64,000 bases of DNA from Onchidella celtica (taxonomy: Eukaryota > Mollusca > Gastropoda > Systellommatophora > Onchidiidae): contig OZ007569.1 in assembly GCA_963931925.1 (NCBI GenBank), positions 23,783,162-23,847,161 of the forward strand. Reading direction: 5' to 3'. Shown here piece by piece: positions 12,501 to 27,500 of the stretch; the first letter of the stretch is position 1; every line of letters begins with the position of its first letter. Both the position numbers and the translations under genes were made by a program. The notes under the pieces are model-generated. The model saw nothing but the letters and a program-made list of their open reading frames with translations, did not search any database and was not told where the DNA came from.

Positions 12501-15500
12501 CCTTTGCCACATTTAAAGTGATGGATGTTGGTCCTAAGAAAAGAAAATATTAGATGACCATACGTTTTGAAATTAATAATAGAGAGACTGCATTTCCATT
12601 GTATATCTTACACTCTCACAGTTACAAAGTTCTGCCAGGTTATATGGGTTACATTTCTTGATTGTATTTTGTTAATATATTTCTTATCTATAAGGCCATG
12701 TCACAGAACCAGGAATAAAAGGGTAAAATATTTAGTACTCTGTTAGTAGAAAGTGAAAGCAGCCATAATAATCTAAATTGGCCAAAATGAAATAGTCGAT
12801 ATTTTGAGCCCAAATCACCATTTTGTTTGCCTGTTTGACTTTCTCAACATAGGGGTCTGTGAGATATTACTGATTCCGTGTTGTTACCTCCCACATTTGT
12901 GGTGGAGAAACAGTAATTTTTTGGATATTGATATTGATATGCAAGGAATTCAAATTGAGGCAGGTTGCCTAAACAACCACACCCGTTTTTCTCATTTTGA
13001 TCTGTCGGCTCTAGGACATTCTAAGCATCATAGCCTATGGCCCTCCAACAGCAAAAGCTCCAGCAGCACACTTACTGTTTTACTATTGGCCACAGCTGAA
13101 TCCTGCACTCAGTGACAGAAGGGGTATACATTACAAGTACTGTGGTAAGCTCATTTATTCAGAGATTACAGAACAGCTCATAACCTTAATATTTTGCTCC
13201 CCAAGTCACATTTTATCCAATTGAAAGTGTCAAAAATGCAGATATAGACATGCTGAAAAGTATGAAAGAAAACTTGTCTTCATCCAACGGAGTTATTACA
13301 AGACTTAATTTATATATACTGTTTTTAGGAAATTTTAAATTTTACCTCTGAGAAAGTCAGGAAAGTAATTTAATTTCATCTTGTATGCGAAGAAAATTGT
13401 GATAAACAATATGCACTCTTTAATTCTCAGGGAGGAATAACTCAAACTTTTTTTAAAATCAGGATTCTATGAGATTTATGGTAAAAAGAATATCTTGTTT
13501 TTGTTCAGTCCCATTTTGATTAAATTCAAGCACCATAAGTGTGGATAGTGTGCAGGAGTAAAAGTTAGTTGAAAAACTATCAGTGTAGAATGATATCATG
13601 GGAAACAAACTTATCTACCCAGTTCTGAAGAAGAAAACATAACAATTTAAATTTTCTGGTATGTGCACATTTGCAGTGAGTTTTTATCAAAATATTTAAT
13701 ATTTGGACAATCATTCCCAATCAGCTAGCATCAGTTAAAAGAAATAAGGAATCCCTCACGTTGATGCTCATATTTATCAATTATGATAAGTTTATTCTGT
13801 AGGTTTCTACCCTTCTTGTTTTAAATGTTGTTGAAACTTGTTGGAGGAGAAAAGATATGTGGACTATTACTGAAATGATAAAACTGGAGAAGCCACTAGT
13901 AAATCATTTATTTTCAGTTCTATGCTCTTTTTTTTTTAATAAAGTAATGAGCAGATTCAGAAACCTCTTCACAAATACATTTTTTGTGAACAAATAGAAA
14001 TATGTAATTTTATAGTCTGTGTAGCCAATACCAAAACTTTAATTTCAACATCTGGCATTTAGCTTAACAGTTTGACATACGTTGAATTACAGCAACAAGC
14101 TACTGGAGTGTACCAATATGAAAAGCAAAGTATCAATAAAAGTCATTTATGTGGCTGCCGTGGCAAATCTCTGAAACATACACACTCAAAGATATGCAAA
14201 GATAATACTATTTTCAGAGGATTATATATACAGTGCAATGAACAATTAATGTGTTTGGAATACATTGTAAGGAAATGTTTCTTTCCAATGCCACATGAAG
14301 CAATGGAATTTACAGGTACTGGATCTGGGACCTTTCTGCATTCACATGAGTGTCTTTTTTTTTTTTTTGGTGTAATCTATGTTGCTTCTGTTTGTATAGC
14401 TCTAGCGACACAAAATAGTCAGTGGAAATTTTGAGTTCATCATGTTTGTGACTTGATTCCGCAAAATTTTGTATTCAATCATTTCCTTTATTTTCCAGCT
14501 TATTCAATGGCTGCAGGCACTTCATTTCCTACACATATGTTAAAAAACACCACGCTACACATATCATCCATATTATTGCCTCGCTGGTCTATTTTTCATT
14601 CTTTTGTTTGGTGAATTCCATCATTCTTTTTAGTTCGTTTTGTTCATTCCTGTGAAGCTTTTTGTTTTTTTATCATTGTTTTTGGTGGAGTTTTTCATTT
14701 GTACATTTCATTATTTTCATTTACTTCTGCATAGCAGTTAGTCATGCATTGTTTCATATGTGACAATTTCTCTGACTGGTGATTAAGCGGCAGAACCACA
14801 TGGGGTAAATGGCCTCTTATTTGTCAGTTATGGGTGATTTCATTCGAAACTGAGATTTTGGTTGATTATGATTCCTCATTATCTTTTGTCTATGTGTTCA
14901 AAGTACTGTTCATGAATAACATGATGTAATGACTTAAATATAATTCCATATGTCTAAATCTGACTTAGTTACCGGTTTCACCAGAGGGGTCACATATGGT
15001 TGCACTTTTGTATTGAACAGTATGACATCATTTAATAAAAAGGTGCACAGCAAATTATGATCTGATCTAAATAGCCCCTTCACTTCTACATATTTTTCCC
15101 CGTCATATTATGCTGAACAGCACACTCCCACTATCAATTTTAGGACGTACAGTGTACATCTCCAGTGCACGTGCCCTATGGAATTAAAGATGTACGATGT
15201 GTGTCCTCAGCGCAGTGAAGGGGTTAAAGGATGCACAACAAACATAACCATCAGCACAACAACTTTTACTTTCATCGAATCCCATGTACAGCGAATCATT
15301 TGAATTCCTTGACAAAATCACGTAGAAGCTTGTATTTTATCATATATCATTCTGTTTCATTTCACAATGCTCAGGTGACACAAACTTATTAATATTCGGA
15401 TTTTTGCATGAATCATGATGATAATAAAATAAGACAAAACAAAAAATACTTTCGCAATTGTGATATTCTCATCCACAGATAGTATACTCATGGCAGTCCA

Positions 15501-18500
15501 TGTATTTACAGATCACTTCACTATTTTTCTTATATATATTTTCAATAATCTCATACAATTTATAAATAATAGGTTTTTATTCAGATAGACAGTTCATATT
15601 TTGAAAGACCTGGGACTGTCAGGAACAGTGTGAACAGTGTGAAATTTTCATTTTGTCTTGAAGAATTTCATAATAATGACTTGAAAATGTGCCATAGTGC
15701 ACTCTTTGTGACACTTCCTTGTAAAATCAACATTTGTGATCAAGATTTCCTCCTCAGATTGGAGTTCATTGACAGTAGTTATGTTTCGGTCTTGAACTGT
15801 CAGGGGCCCAACCTTGTTTATAAAGCAGGTTACAGTTTTGTTTTGCTATGACAGCCACTGTATGCCCTTTTTTTCAGTCACTGCACATAACTTTTTACGG
15901 CCAACGAGATCAGAAGAATTTCAGTTTAATGTTTGCGCTTGTGTTTGTACATCATTGGCACAGCTGAGTCTATTTATTTTCATCATTCAACTGCATTCAG
16001 CACACCTTGCATCATTGAATATTTACTTTCTAATTTGTGTTTTTGGAAGGGAGGTTGTTGTAGCTATAAGCACTTTAATCTTTTCCAAAGGAAATTTACG
16101 TATAATGATTGAATGATGATATAATACTTTCCAATTTAGTATCATTCACCTCTGGCTGACTGTTAGAATCTGAACTGATCAGTCTTCATTGTTCAAATCT
16201 TATTTCAGTTTGTAACCAATTCATATGACATGAGAAATCAAGGGAGTAAGAATTATTTTACTTGCAGAACACTTATTTAATTATCTGCTGAATAGTTCTT
16301 GGAAAATTATAATATGATTTGGTGGTTGATGGCAAGTGAAATCTCCTGTGTGTGCAAATTGACACCCTTAGCCTGTATTTGAGATGAAATACATGTTCAA
16401 AGTATGCAGTAATGAAAGTAAGATTGTAAAATATATAACAGTATAACAAGCCATCAGTTACGCTTTATTCCACTTCATAACTATTACTGTCACTTCAATT
16501 TATAGTTTTGTGTTTTGTTTCAGCCTGGCCAGCTATCCTGTGTCAGCGAAAAGGGTGCATTAATGAAGGCAACTGTCAAGCAGTGAAGGTAAATTTCATC
16601 AAGAGTCAAGCATAACTGGTTATATTCTCTTCATTTCAACAAATTCATTACGCTTACAAAACTGCTTACAAAAATTTCATTACATATGGATGTCATTTAA
16701 AATGTAATCCATTCTGAAAATCTAGGTAATTTTGCAGTTCAAATGAGCTTGAATTTCCTTGAATTCTACAGACAAAATGTTGACGTTTGTTGCTCTTTAA
16801 GTAACATCTCACTGTCGCTATCAAAACCACGAGTTTTAGTGAATACTAGGTATTGAGACCTTTATTTATATGTTGCCCACATGTCCAGGACAAGATAACA
16901 GGCCTGAGACCTCCCATTCCCTTCTATACAAGCATACAACACCACTATACTGTCAGAGTAAAACACAGCAGGGTGCGTGATTCCCCCCGACCTTCACCTC
17001 GCCTCTATTTCATTGATTGGTCGACTGTAAACGGAGCAATAAATTGAGCCTTAATATTCTCATTGGCTGGGGCGTAGGTCATGCCCTCCATATTTACCAG
17101 ATTTAGGTCATGACCCACATAATAGCCTAAAGAGTACAGTGTTATCTGACTGGACAGTGGGTTTGTTTCTAGTCTTTGTTTTTATAACGTTGCTATGCGA
17201 CATGGAATTTGTTACCGTTTGTGAAAGATACCCAAGTAGAAAGTCACTTTGCGTTCCCTGCAGTTGCAAAAAGTCAGACAAGAGATCTCAAGAAGGTGTA
17301 GGCCAGCAATAGAAGAAGAGTGCTGATTATGTTACATTGTTTTTATTGTGGATAGTTGAGATGAGCTGTAACTGTAACTGGTTCAAAAGCTAGTAGAAAG
17401 GCGACAGGTTCTTCACCAGTCCTTTTAGTACATGTTGCTGCATAAGTTCATATGACACAAGCCCGCCTGCCCCCCCCCCCCCTCCCCTTCGCCAGTGTAT
17501 CCCCCACTCCCGACTGTTCTATATCCCGTTCCACCATGTAACTTATACTATTTCTCTCCCCCCCGTTCTGTCCCCCCTATTCCTCCGTACACATCTGTCA
17601 TGAGCCTTCGGTAGGTTGCAAATCATTGTTGAGGCCCAGCACACCAAGTAGGGATTTTAGCTGTGTGTGACACTTTTCAATAACAATTTTATTGAAAAAA
17701 AATTTCAAATGCGATTTTCTTGAAATTGCACTTTTGATCAGTGATTTGTGACTAGTTTTTTATTTATGGACCAATTGGTTTAAAATTTGGCTAACAACAT
17801 GTTTGAACAAATTAAAAAATTCATACAGAAGGAAATTTGTTTAACTTTTCAAATTTTTTTATTATTGAATTTTTTTGTGATAGAAAATAGGAAAAAATGG
17901 AATTCCGCTACATACCATTTTCAAAAATTTGTAACAAAAGATCTGTCAGAGATATCGAAATTCCCTTCTGCATAAAGTTTTTAATTGAAATGAATAAGAC
18001 ATAAGAGAAGTTTCAAATAAATCGAGTAAAATTTGGTGAAGCCTATTTATATTGAAGTTGACACTTTTTGGGGACTCAAAATCCAAGATGGCGGCATTTC
18101 CATGGCAACCATATGACAAACAAATATTGTTACATTTTTTTTCTGCTAATTCAGACATCCTGAATTCGATTATAATAGTCAGAATTGTCTATTTCTCATA
18201 ATAACAAAATCACTTCAGGCCCCCCCCCCCCCCCCCCCCCCCCTCTTAAGTTTCTCTTATGCTTATTGGAATTCCTTATTAATCTGTCCTACCCATACAT
18301 TTCATACCCGTACATTTACATGGTACAGTCAAAATCAAATGTGTCAAAAAGAGACACCATACCTTGACAGACGTACTGCGCTCTGAGAATCCAAGTGTAG
18401 AACTCGCAGACGTTAAGTAATTGCATTTGTTAAAGTTGTAAGGTTTTTTATTTGTTTAATTTTCTATCTTGTTTCATTTTTTTTCCAGACGAAGGTTAAT

Positions 18501-21500
18501 ATACTAAAAGCTTGTTTTGTCTTTCCTTTTTCTTTGCATTTGATTCCATTGTTTCTGTATTATTTTTCACTAGAGGCTTTGCTACATACCACTTTTTCTT
18601 TTTGCCTCATTTTGACTTTTCATGAAATCAAGCCTTCATCATCATTGCCTTTCTCACCCTGGATCAGGGTATAGGCCACCAACAAACACTTTCCATCCCT
18701 CTCTATCATGGGCCAGTCTCTTTACATTATTCCAAGTCTTTCCGCTTCGTTGCACATCATTTTCTCTGGCTCTTCTCCACGTTCCGCGCGGCCTTCCTCT
18801 TGATCTCTTGCCCTGGGGATTCCAATCCAATACCTTCTTCGCGATGCTGTTTCCTGGCCTCCTGAGAGTGTGGCCGATCCATCTCCATCGCCTCCTACCA
18901 ATTTCCTCTCTGACTGGGCTCTGTCTTGTTCTTTTCCAAACAATTTCATTGCTGACCTTGTCTGTCCATCTGATCTTAAGTAGCTTCCTCAAACATCTGT
19001 TGATGAAAACTTGGATTCTCTTTATGCAGGCCTGGGACGCATTCCAAGTCTCACATCCATACAACAGGACTGACTTCACGTTCGAGTTGAATATCCTCAG
19101 CTTTGTTTTTAGAGATATATCCTTGGTTCTCCAAATCTTGCTTAAGGATGTGAAAGCTGCCTGTGCCTTTCCAATTCGTGCTTTGACTTCTGCCTCTGTT
19201 CCTCCCTTATTGTCAATGATACTACCAAGATAGCAGAAGGACTCTACATCTTCCAGTGGTTGATCTCCTACTTTGACTTGTTCGCGTGGGGGTGCAACAA
19301 TTTTTAGGACCTTCGACTTCGCAGGATGTATCCTCAATCCAATAGATTCTGAAATTTTGTTTAGAGCTGTAGTCTTTGCTTGCATCTGGTCGTGTGTGTG
19401 CGACAATAGTGCCAAGTCATCTGCAAAATCTAGATCGTCCAGCTGTGTCCATGGGGTCCATTGTATGCCATTTCTTCCTCCATTGGTGGTTTCTTTCATA
19501 AGCCAATCAGTCACCAGAATAAACAGAAATGGGGACAGCAAACAACCCTGCCTAACACCAGTCTTGATATCAAAGCTGTCAGTAAGCTCACCATCGTGTA
19601 CGACTCTGCAACTTGTCCCCTCGTACATGCTCTTGATAAGATTCACCATCTTCTCTGGGATTCCATAATGTCTCAATATTCTCCACAGCGTTTCTCTATC
19701 GATGCTATCAAAGGCCTTCTCGTAGTCAAGGAAGTTCACTATCAGTTGGGAGTTCCATTCTAGCGACTGCTCTACTATAATTCTCAGCGTGGCGATCTGG
19801 TCGGTGGTTGATCGATTACTCATGAAACCAGCTTGCTCCTCACGAAGTTTTGGGTCTGTTGCATTCTGTATTCGCTTGAGAATAATCCGATTGAAAACCT
19901 TTCCTGGGATGGAGAGAAGTGTGATTCCTCTGTAGTTACTACAATTGCTGAGGTCCCCTTTTTTTGGAAGCTTCACGAGGTGTCCCTCCTTCCAGTCCTT
20001 CGGAAACTTGCCTCCGATCCAAATCCTCGAGAATAGTGAGTGCAGACCCTCTGCAGCCCCAGCAGCATCTGCCTTCAGCGCCTCTGGTGGGATCTGGTCT
20101 GGTCCAGCTGCCTTGCCTCGATTTAACTGCTTTATGGCATCATTAATCTCTGCTTTAGTCGGAGGGTCGCAACTGATCGGTAAATCATTTCTTGCGGGTA
20201 GAATGTCGGGTGGGTTGCTTGGTGGAGGTCTGTTCAAGAGGCTACTAAAATGTTCTATCCATCTTTTTGCCTGAGCTTCCTTTCCAAAAATAGCCTGCCT
20301 GTTGTAATCCTTGACAGGAACTTCCGGTTTTCCATATTTTCCAGCAAGAGTCTTTGTAGTCTGGTAGAGGATCCTCGTGTGTCCTCCTGTTGCTGCCTTC
20401 TCTGCTTTCTCTGCTAACATTCCTATGAACTCCTCTTTGTCTTTTTTAATTGATTTTTTGACCTCTTTAGCTGATGCTCGGTACTCTTCCTGGTTACCAA
20501 CTCTTGAGCTTCTTGTACGACTTGCATTTACCTGTTCTTTTAGGTCTCTTCTTATCCTTATCAAGTCCAGTGATTTTTGACTGATCCATTCCTTGTGTTC
20601 CACTTTCTTTTCCCCAAGAACATCCTGACATGTCGATGTAAATACTCCTTTTACCTTAGCCCAGTGAGTCTCCAAATCTACTGTCTCTTCGAGGTCAACA
20701 AGGGGTTTGAATCTATTCCTCAGTGTCAGCTGGAACTCTTCCTTCTTGTCTCCATCCAGAAGGCTCACTTGAAACTTTCTCCTCTTTGTTCCTGCTCTGG
20801 TACCTTGTTTCTTGAGGCGGAGTTTGAGTCTTGCCAGCAGCATGTGATGGTCAGATCCAACATCAGCTCCTCTCTGTACTATGACATCCTCCAGTGAGCG
20901 TCTGAATCGTCGGGTGATGCAAAAGTGGTCAATCTGGTTTTCAGTTACTCCATCCGGTGAAATCCAAGTGGCCTTATGGATCCTCTTGTGTGGGAATACT
21001 GAACCTCCAATCACATAGCTGTTAAATGCACAGAAACTTGCAAACCGCTCTCCATTCTCATTCATTTGTCCCAAACCATTGCACCCCATAATGTCCTCAT
21101 ACCCTGTATTGTCCTGTCCTATCTTGGCATTGGCGTCTCCCATTATAATGTTTACATCTTTTCTTGGCAATGTGTCAACTATTTCCTGAAGCTGGTTGTA
21201 GAAATCGTCCTTGTCCTCATCGGTTGCTTCATTTGTTGGGGCGTATATCTGCACAATGTTCATGTTGATGTTCTTGTTCTTTGTAGTAAATGATGCCAAT
21301 ATAATTCTCCTTCCATAGGGTTCCCATCCCCTCAGTGACCTCTGGGCGTGCTTGCTCAAGATGATCGCTACCCCTTCTGTATGCTTTTTGTCCTCCCTTC
21401 CAGAATACAAAATCTTTTCCCCAGAATTAAGTTGTTTCAGTCCGGACTGTATCCAGCGGGTCTCGCTAACTCCAAGTATGTGCAGTCTGTATCGCCTCAT

Positions 21501-24500
21501 CTCCATTGTAACCTGGGCACTCTTTCCTGCTTCATACATGGAGCGGACATTCCACGACGCAATCCGGAGTGACTTGTTTGATGAAGAAGCAGTCGGGCCA
21601 GTGGAGTCCTTTCGGCTTTGTCCATTGTCCTTCATTGAATCTACAGGTGCAGATGCTCCCCCTTCTCCCAAGATAAAAGACTGATTTAAAGTATTTGCTT
21701 GTGTTTCTGTAACTGGTTTATTTTTACAGGGTGGGTAGTTGGCCCACCGCCAACTGGCTCTTCTCGGAAGACCAGGACCTTTGCACCTTTAGTCGCCTCT
21801 TACGACACGCAGTATCACGTCAGATGTATTCTTTGCTGTCCCTCTTCGAAATCAAGCCTTAACCCACAAATATTCTGTGTTTGTTTGAATAATATTCCGT
21901 CCATTACATAGTACAGGTGTGATATGATTTTGTCTTGTCAGATGTGTATCAACCCGGCTTTGGCCATTCATTCTGGGGACACGCCTCCACCGTTGTACAT
22001 TTGCAGTGATTGTGTACAGGCCTTGAAGAAAGATCATGGTGACTACATGGTGGATTTACTCATGCCTATGCCTCATGTGTCATCTGTTTGTGAGAACAAG
22101 GTTTGTCAATCTGATGTTTTTAAATTTCTTTTGAGGAAGACCACCGCACTGGAAACACTATTAATATGCATTCAATTCTGTGCATGCAATTTCCCTATCA
22201 GAAATGAGCGCAAAGTGCCCAGATGGCATGAAATCTGTAGTAAGACTGTAGAATATGGAAAGCTTTCTAGATCAAAAAGAGAGAAAGAGAGAGAGATGGA
22301 ACGATGGGTTCACAGGTTTATGCTGGATAATGCCGGGGTGCCTCATCTAGTATATGTAAAAAAAAGTGCAACAATTATCGTAAACAAAAGTAAATATTTG
22401 CTCAGGTTTAAAGATTATATATCATGGAGATTGCTAGTAGCAGCCTAGCCATCATCCCTATGTCCATCCAAAGTAGATTTGTTTATTTCCATGGGATGAT
22501 AGCATTACTCGAAGGGCAGGTTTCGTGCATCAACCCGACAGTGGTGCCATGTTGTATCCAGCGGATCAACATAGGAATTATGATACTCCTATGAGCAAAG
22601 CTGAGGTCATTTGTACACAGCTGAAGGTTTGCTTATGAACTCGTGTCTGCTTGATGTGAATCTGGTTTGTTAGCATTCCAGGGATATTTGATTTTTTAAA
22701 TTGTATGTAGAAACCATTGGCTCTTCAGAGATGTGAAAACACATTGGATCTGAATGTTGTCAAAATACTTCCCCATGGATAGGCCTACAATAAAAATGGT
22801 TGCATAACTTCCATTACATAAGGATTAAAGAATGATGGTTTGAAAGAAATGGAAATAATTATTCTGCACTATTCAATTTCTTTAGCTGCTCATTAGCGAT
22901 ATTAAATATTATTTTTTTATCCAACAATAAATTTTTGAATGTTTCAGAATTGCAAGTCTTCACAGAATATTGCAGTTTGCACATGTTTCTCCATTGAATG
23001 CGCCAGTTACAACAGTAACAGACCAATCAGATACTGTACCACCTGCCATGAGCGTCGCCATGGTAACAGTGGCTCACCTAATCACATTTTCCACACAAGT
23101 ATTGGTGACATTTGGAACTGTACTCCAGAGGTACAGAGATACCTTATGGACGCCATTGTCAGGTAGGATGTTTTTTTATAACATGTTTTGTTGTGCAGTT
23201 GCCAAGCCACTGAGAAGATCTTTCTTTTTTGCATTCAGGGGGTTTTCAAATTGTTTACACTTCTTAATAAATGGAACTCAAAGAACACATGTGTTCATGT
23301 GTGTGTGCATGTAATTGAGTATACATAGCATTTGACATAAATTTTGGAAAGTGCTTAAGGCCTAGTGGTTAGTGGGATGGAGTGCTTTATAAGTGGGTTT
23401 TTTTTGTTGTATTATTGTTATTATTATTATTATCATTAAGGAAAGTGCTACTTTTTAATGATCGGCCTGCATTCTTTGCTTAATTTCTGATGGCTCCATT
23501 GCATTTTGAGGTACATTTTTTTCTGTGGTTTGCACTATTCCTTGTCTTTGGAGGGATTGTTTGTAAATACAGGCACTGAAAATAACTGTCTTTCAGTAAA
23601 TCATTGTGTCACCAGTCACACCTTATGTCACTTCACTTTTTCAGTGTGAAATGAGTTAATGTATGTCTTGTAAAGCAATGAGGGGTGAAACAGTAATCAA
23701 ATTTTATGATCTGTCATTCTCTGTAACTAGCATGTCTCTGGATTATATAAATTTATCATTTTAATCTTATTCGATATTTTAGGATGGATCCAGGTGTAGA
23801 AATCTCGGCAGTCCTTAGGCATCGGTGCAAAGTTGTGTCCTTTTTCATTCCTTTTTTTCTTTTTTAAACCTGAATGGGATGATTTTGTTAAGATACCCAC
23901 ACTGAGCTCAAAATGCTTTTATGAAAATGTAATAAAATTGTTGCCATCTTTTCAGTCTATTGAAAGAAGCCTCCCCCATCGGCGCCAAGAGAATGGTGGA
24001 GATGGGTGAAGACCTGAGGCGTCTGAGGGAGGACGAGGAAGGCTTTGAAATTGAGGATGCAGGGGAGAGAAAACTACTGAGTAGATATGGAATCTGGCTC
24101 CTGGTTGAACTGTGCAAACCATCTGAAGACATACCAATTGTAAGTGGTATCAGTAATCTGCGTTTTTTGGGGGGGGGTTTTGGTACAAAAGTGTGGTCTT
24201 GATTGCATGTGACTTATATATTATCTGATGGCCTTTGCTGATTACTGCAGTCTGAAATAATTAAATTACAGAGATTATTGTCTCAGTGTGTCACAAATCC
24301 CAGACTGGGAGATGTAATAATTATAACAAGACAACAATCACGAACGAACAAGTTTAACACTTAACAGAACAACCCATCAGACTCACACATTTATTATACA
24401 TAAACATAAAGATAATAGCGCCAATACAGACATTATATTATTCAATTCAACTGCCGTTCAACGGCCTTCTCCCGTACGCACCCTTCCTCGGGTCCACAAC

Positions 24501-27500
24501 CCGGTAGTTACTTTCTAAAGACACTTCGGTCTCAGCTTCTCCTCTCCATGTCTTAATAGCACATTAATATTTCAATGGCACCGCAGTCTCTCAATAGCCC
24601 CTTCCTATTGCCATAACACATTAGCATTCCAATAGCACATCAACATGGCAATAGCACATTAGCATTTCAATAGCACATCAACACGGCAATAGCACATTAG
24701 CATTTCAATAGCACATCAACATGGCAATAGCACATTAGCATTTCAATAACACATTCACGATCATATATACGTCCCTGTCGGTGGCCAGACTGCCACGACT
24801 CATGTGCTGCGACTGTCCTACACGACAGCGTCACTCCTGGCCTATGTGTGGCCTTCGGCCCTATGCTGGCCTATCCCCCGTGCTCACCGTAGCGGCGCTT
24901 CGGCCCGTCCCCGGCACCTACAAGAATAACATTACATTGGTATAATACCATACCACTTCTATTCACTTCACCCCTCATTACAACTCATGAAGCGGACACA
25001 CAATAGTTCACATTTCACTCACCAAACATCCTACGGTAACACACCTCCACCGTAGTACACAATACTCACTCTCGCTACAAATCCATGAACTTAACTTATA
25101 TCTAACGCTCATGGCGCACATTGCTATATACAGTATCAAGGACTTCCACATTCCTCACATATACTTATTTACATCATGGTCATAGACGAATATAATACAT
25201 CAATCATAACTATTATCAATCATCGTTTCACCTACCAGTCATCACTGGAAAAAACACTACCCCCAAGTCTTCTGACTGCTCTCCTTATGTTCGCCCTCTG
25301 GGGCTTTCTCTTGCGTCCGCTTTCTAGGACGTCTTAGTGTGCAGTGATAGTAATACAGCGCTCTCGCCTCATTCAGACCCCCACCACTCACAACATGCAC
25401 GCTTTCCCCTACCCCGTGGCCCGTGGGTTAACTTTATTCTAACTCTCTTCTCGTAACTACTGATCCTCGCTCACTCGCTCGTGACACAGTGCATTAAAAA
25501 AATGCTAGCAAAGAGCATGATCACTGTCACAAATGTAGGTGAAAGGAGAATGCCATATTACTAATGTAAGCCTTGGATTTGCATAAGCTTTACACTTTTT
25601 TCCTTTTTTGGTTTGTTTTCCAGGAAGTTTTGGGGCGTCTTCTTGGAATGTTATTCCAATGGTTTGATGCCACAGCATATTTACCTGATGGTGAGCATGT
25701 ATTGTTTTCTGATGACCTTCCAACTGTCAGCAATTCCAATTTTCTGCTCCACTGAATTTATACTGATACATACTTCATGACTCCCTCAAATACTTTTCAC
25801 AATGTGATCATTTGCATGCCCATCAATCACATCTTGTAAACATTATTGATTTAAGTGAAAATTGCTGACCCATAAATGAGTTTTTAGTTATCCACAAGAG
25901 GTATGTGCTCAGCAAGCTGTATGTCTGCTGTGCTCAATGGAGTGCACAAATCTATAATGTATGTGGCCATGCCACAGCAGAATTTTAGCTGAGTGTTTTC
26001 TTAGCTGACATTGCAAGCTACTTTCCAGGGTACACACATTCAGACAGCCTGTTTGATAGTCATATCCTTTTCATGCATATTCCTGTCATAACTTGGTGCT
26101 CAATTTTCTTCAACAGACAACATTGGGAATGCACTGGAGAGACTAAAGCCTGAGGTATGTGATGTTTCAAGTAAAACATTTTTGATATTTGTCAATTATG
26201 TGTTGAATGTCTTCAAAATCAAATGTTCACCTTGGATGAGGAGGAGACTTATAAGATGAAATCCATCACAGCAGGTAATCAACCCATGGTTTCCAGTGGT
26301 TTTCATTCTGAAAAGGAGGCAAAAAATTGATGTTTCGAAGTAATGTTTTGCTAGAACATTTTTATATTTTAAAATTTATTAATGCGATTGTTGTTGGCAT
26401 TTGTGTCAAGAGGCTTCACTTGCCCCAGCAAGACATCTGCTCATTGAAACCAGCAGCCATTGCAAAATCAAGCAAAATACTCACATTACTGAGAGCAAGT
26501 TGTTGTTTTTTCTTTTGTCATAGCATAATTATCTCTGAAAACTATGATCTTCTATCATAAAATTCTACAGTACATTCACAACTGGCTGCAAGACGTTATG
26601 AAGACACATTTTGAGGTGATTGTGTCTTGTCTTCTCCCTCACCCAGTGGAATATTCTAGAGTTGGAGGATTTTGGTAAGGTGTCATTCTTATGTGATTTG
26701 AAGCTTTTTGCAGTCAATATCTCTATGTACTAGTTTTGTCATCCTTTATTGCATTTTCTCCTGGTTTGAGGCTCTCATTGGTTAAAGCATTATCAATAAT
26801 GTGGAAGGAGGAAGAGAAAACAGCACAGTAAAAGCATAGACAAGTTGACACTCAGGTTTTGGAAAGGCCGGAGGATAAGTAACTACATCTTGCTAATCAG
26901 TGAAAATAATTCTGTCTGTTTTAAACATTCGTAAATATCATCAGCAAGATGCCTAACTCAGTTAAATTCCATCTGAAATTTTGTTTTACACAAAGAAGCA
27001 AAATAATTTAAAATAACAATGAGTATGTATGATCATTTTACAAGATGTGATTTAAATGCAGGGATGCATAATTTGTTGATTAGAATTTTGTCAATTAAGA
27101 GAAATGATTTCAGAATCATGAGGCTAAACAACCATTTGCATTTCGAACCAGTAAAATTTGTATATTGTTGTTTCTAGGGATACACTGTGTACCAGAACCA
27201 CTCAGATCAAGGAAGGCCTCAACTGTTTCTTTTGTTTGGTTCCCTATGATGTCATATCTTTTGAGGTAACAGGATAAAATGTACAATGGCATTTCAGTCT
27301 ATTCTTGAAAATACGGACCTCTTTGTTAGTGTTTCTTTTAAAGCCATCTATGGATGATTGATAGCTGTTACTGACTAGTTTCACATGTGTCCCATTATTC
27401 ATATGTCTGCCCGTTATATCAATATTTCCTGGCAGAACATGACTATGTCTTGCTGTATAATCTCAAAACAAAAGCAAGTGCCAAAAAGTGCTTCATCTTT

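Noticed and set aside
14072..14434. 120-codon frame in intron 7
   Set aside because: No splice context, no domain, low-complexity end; likely chance.
18622..19233. Plus-strand 203-codon frame
   Set aside because: Antisense shadow of the RTE reverse transcriptase frame.
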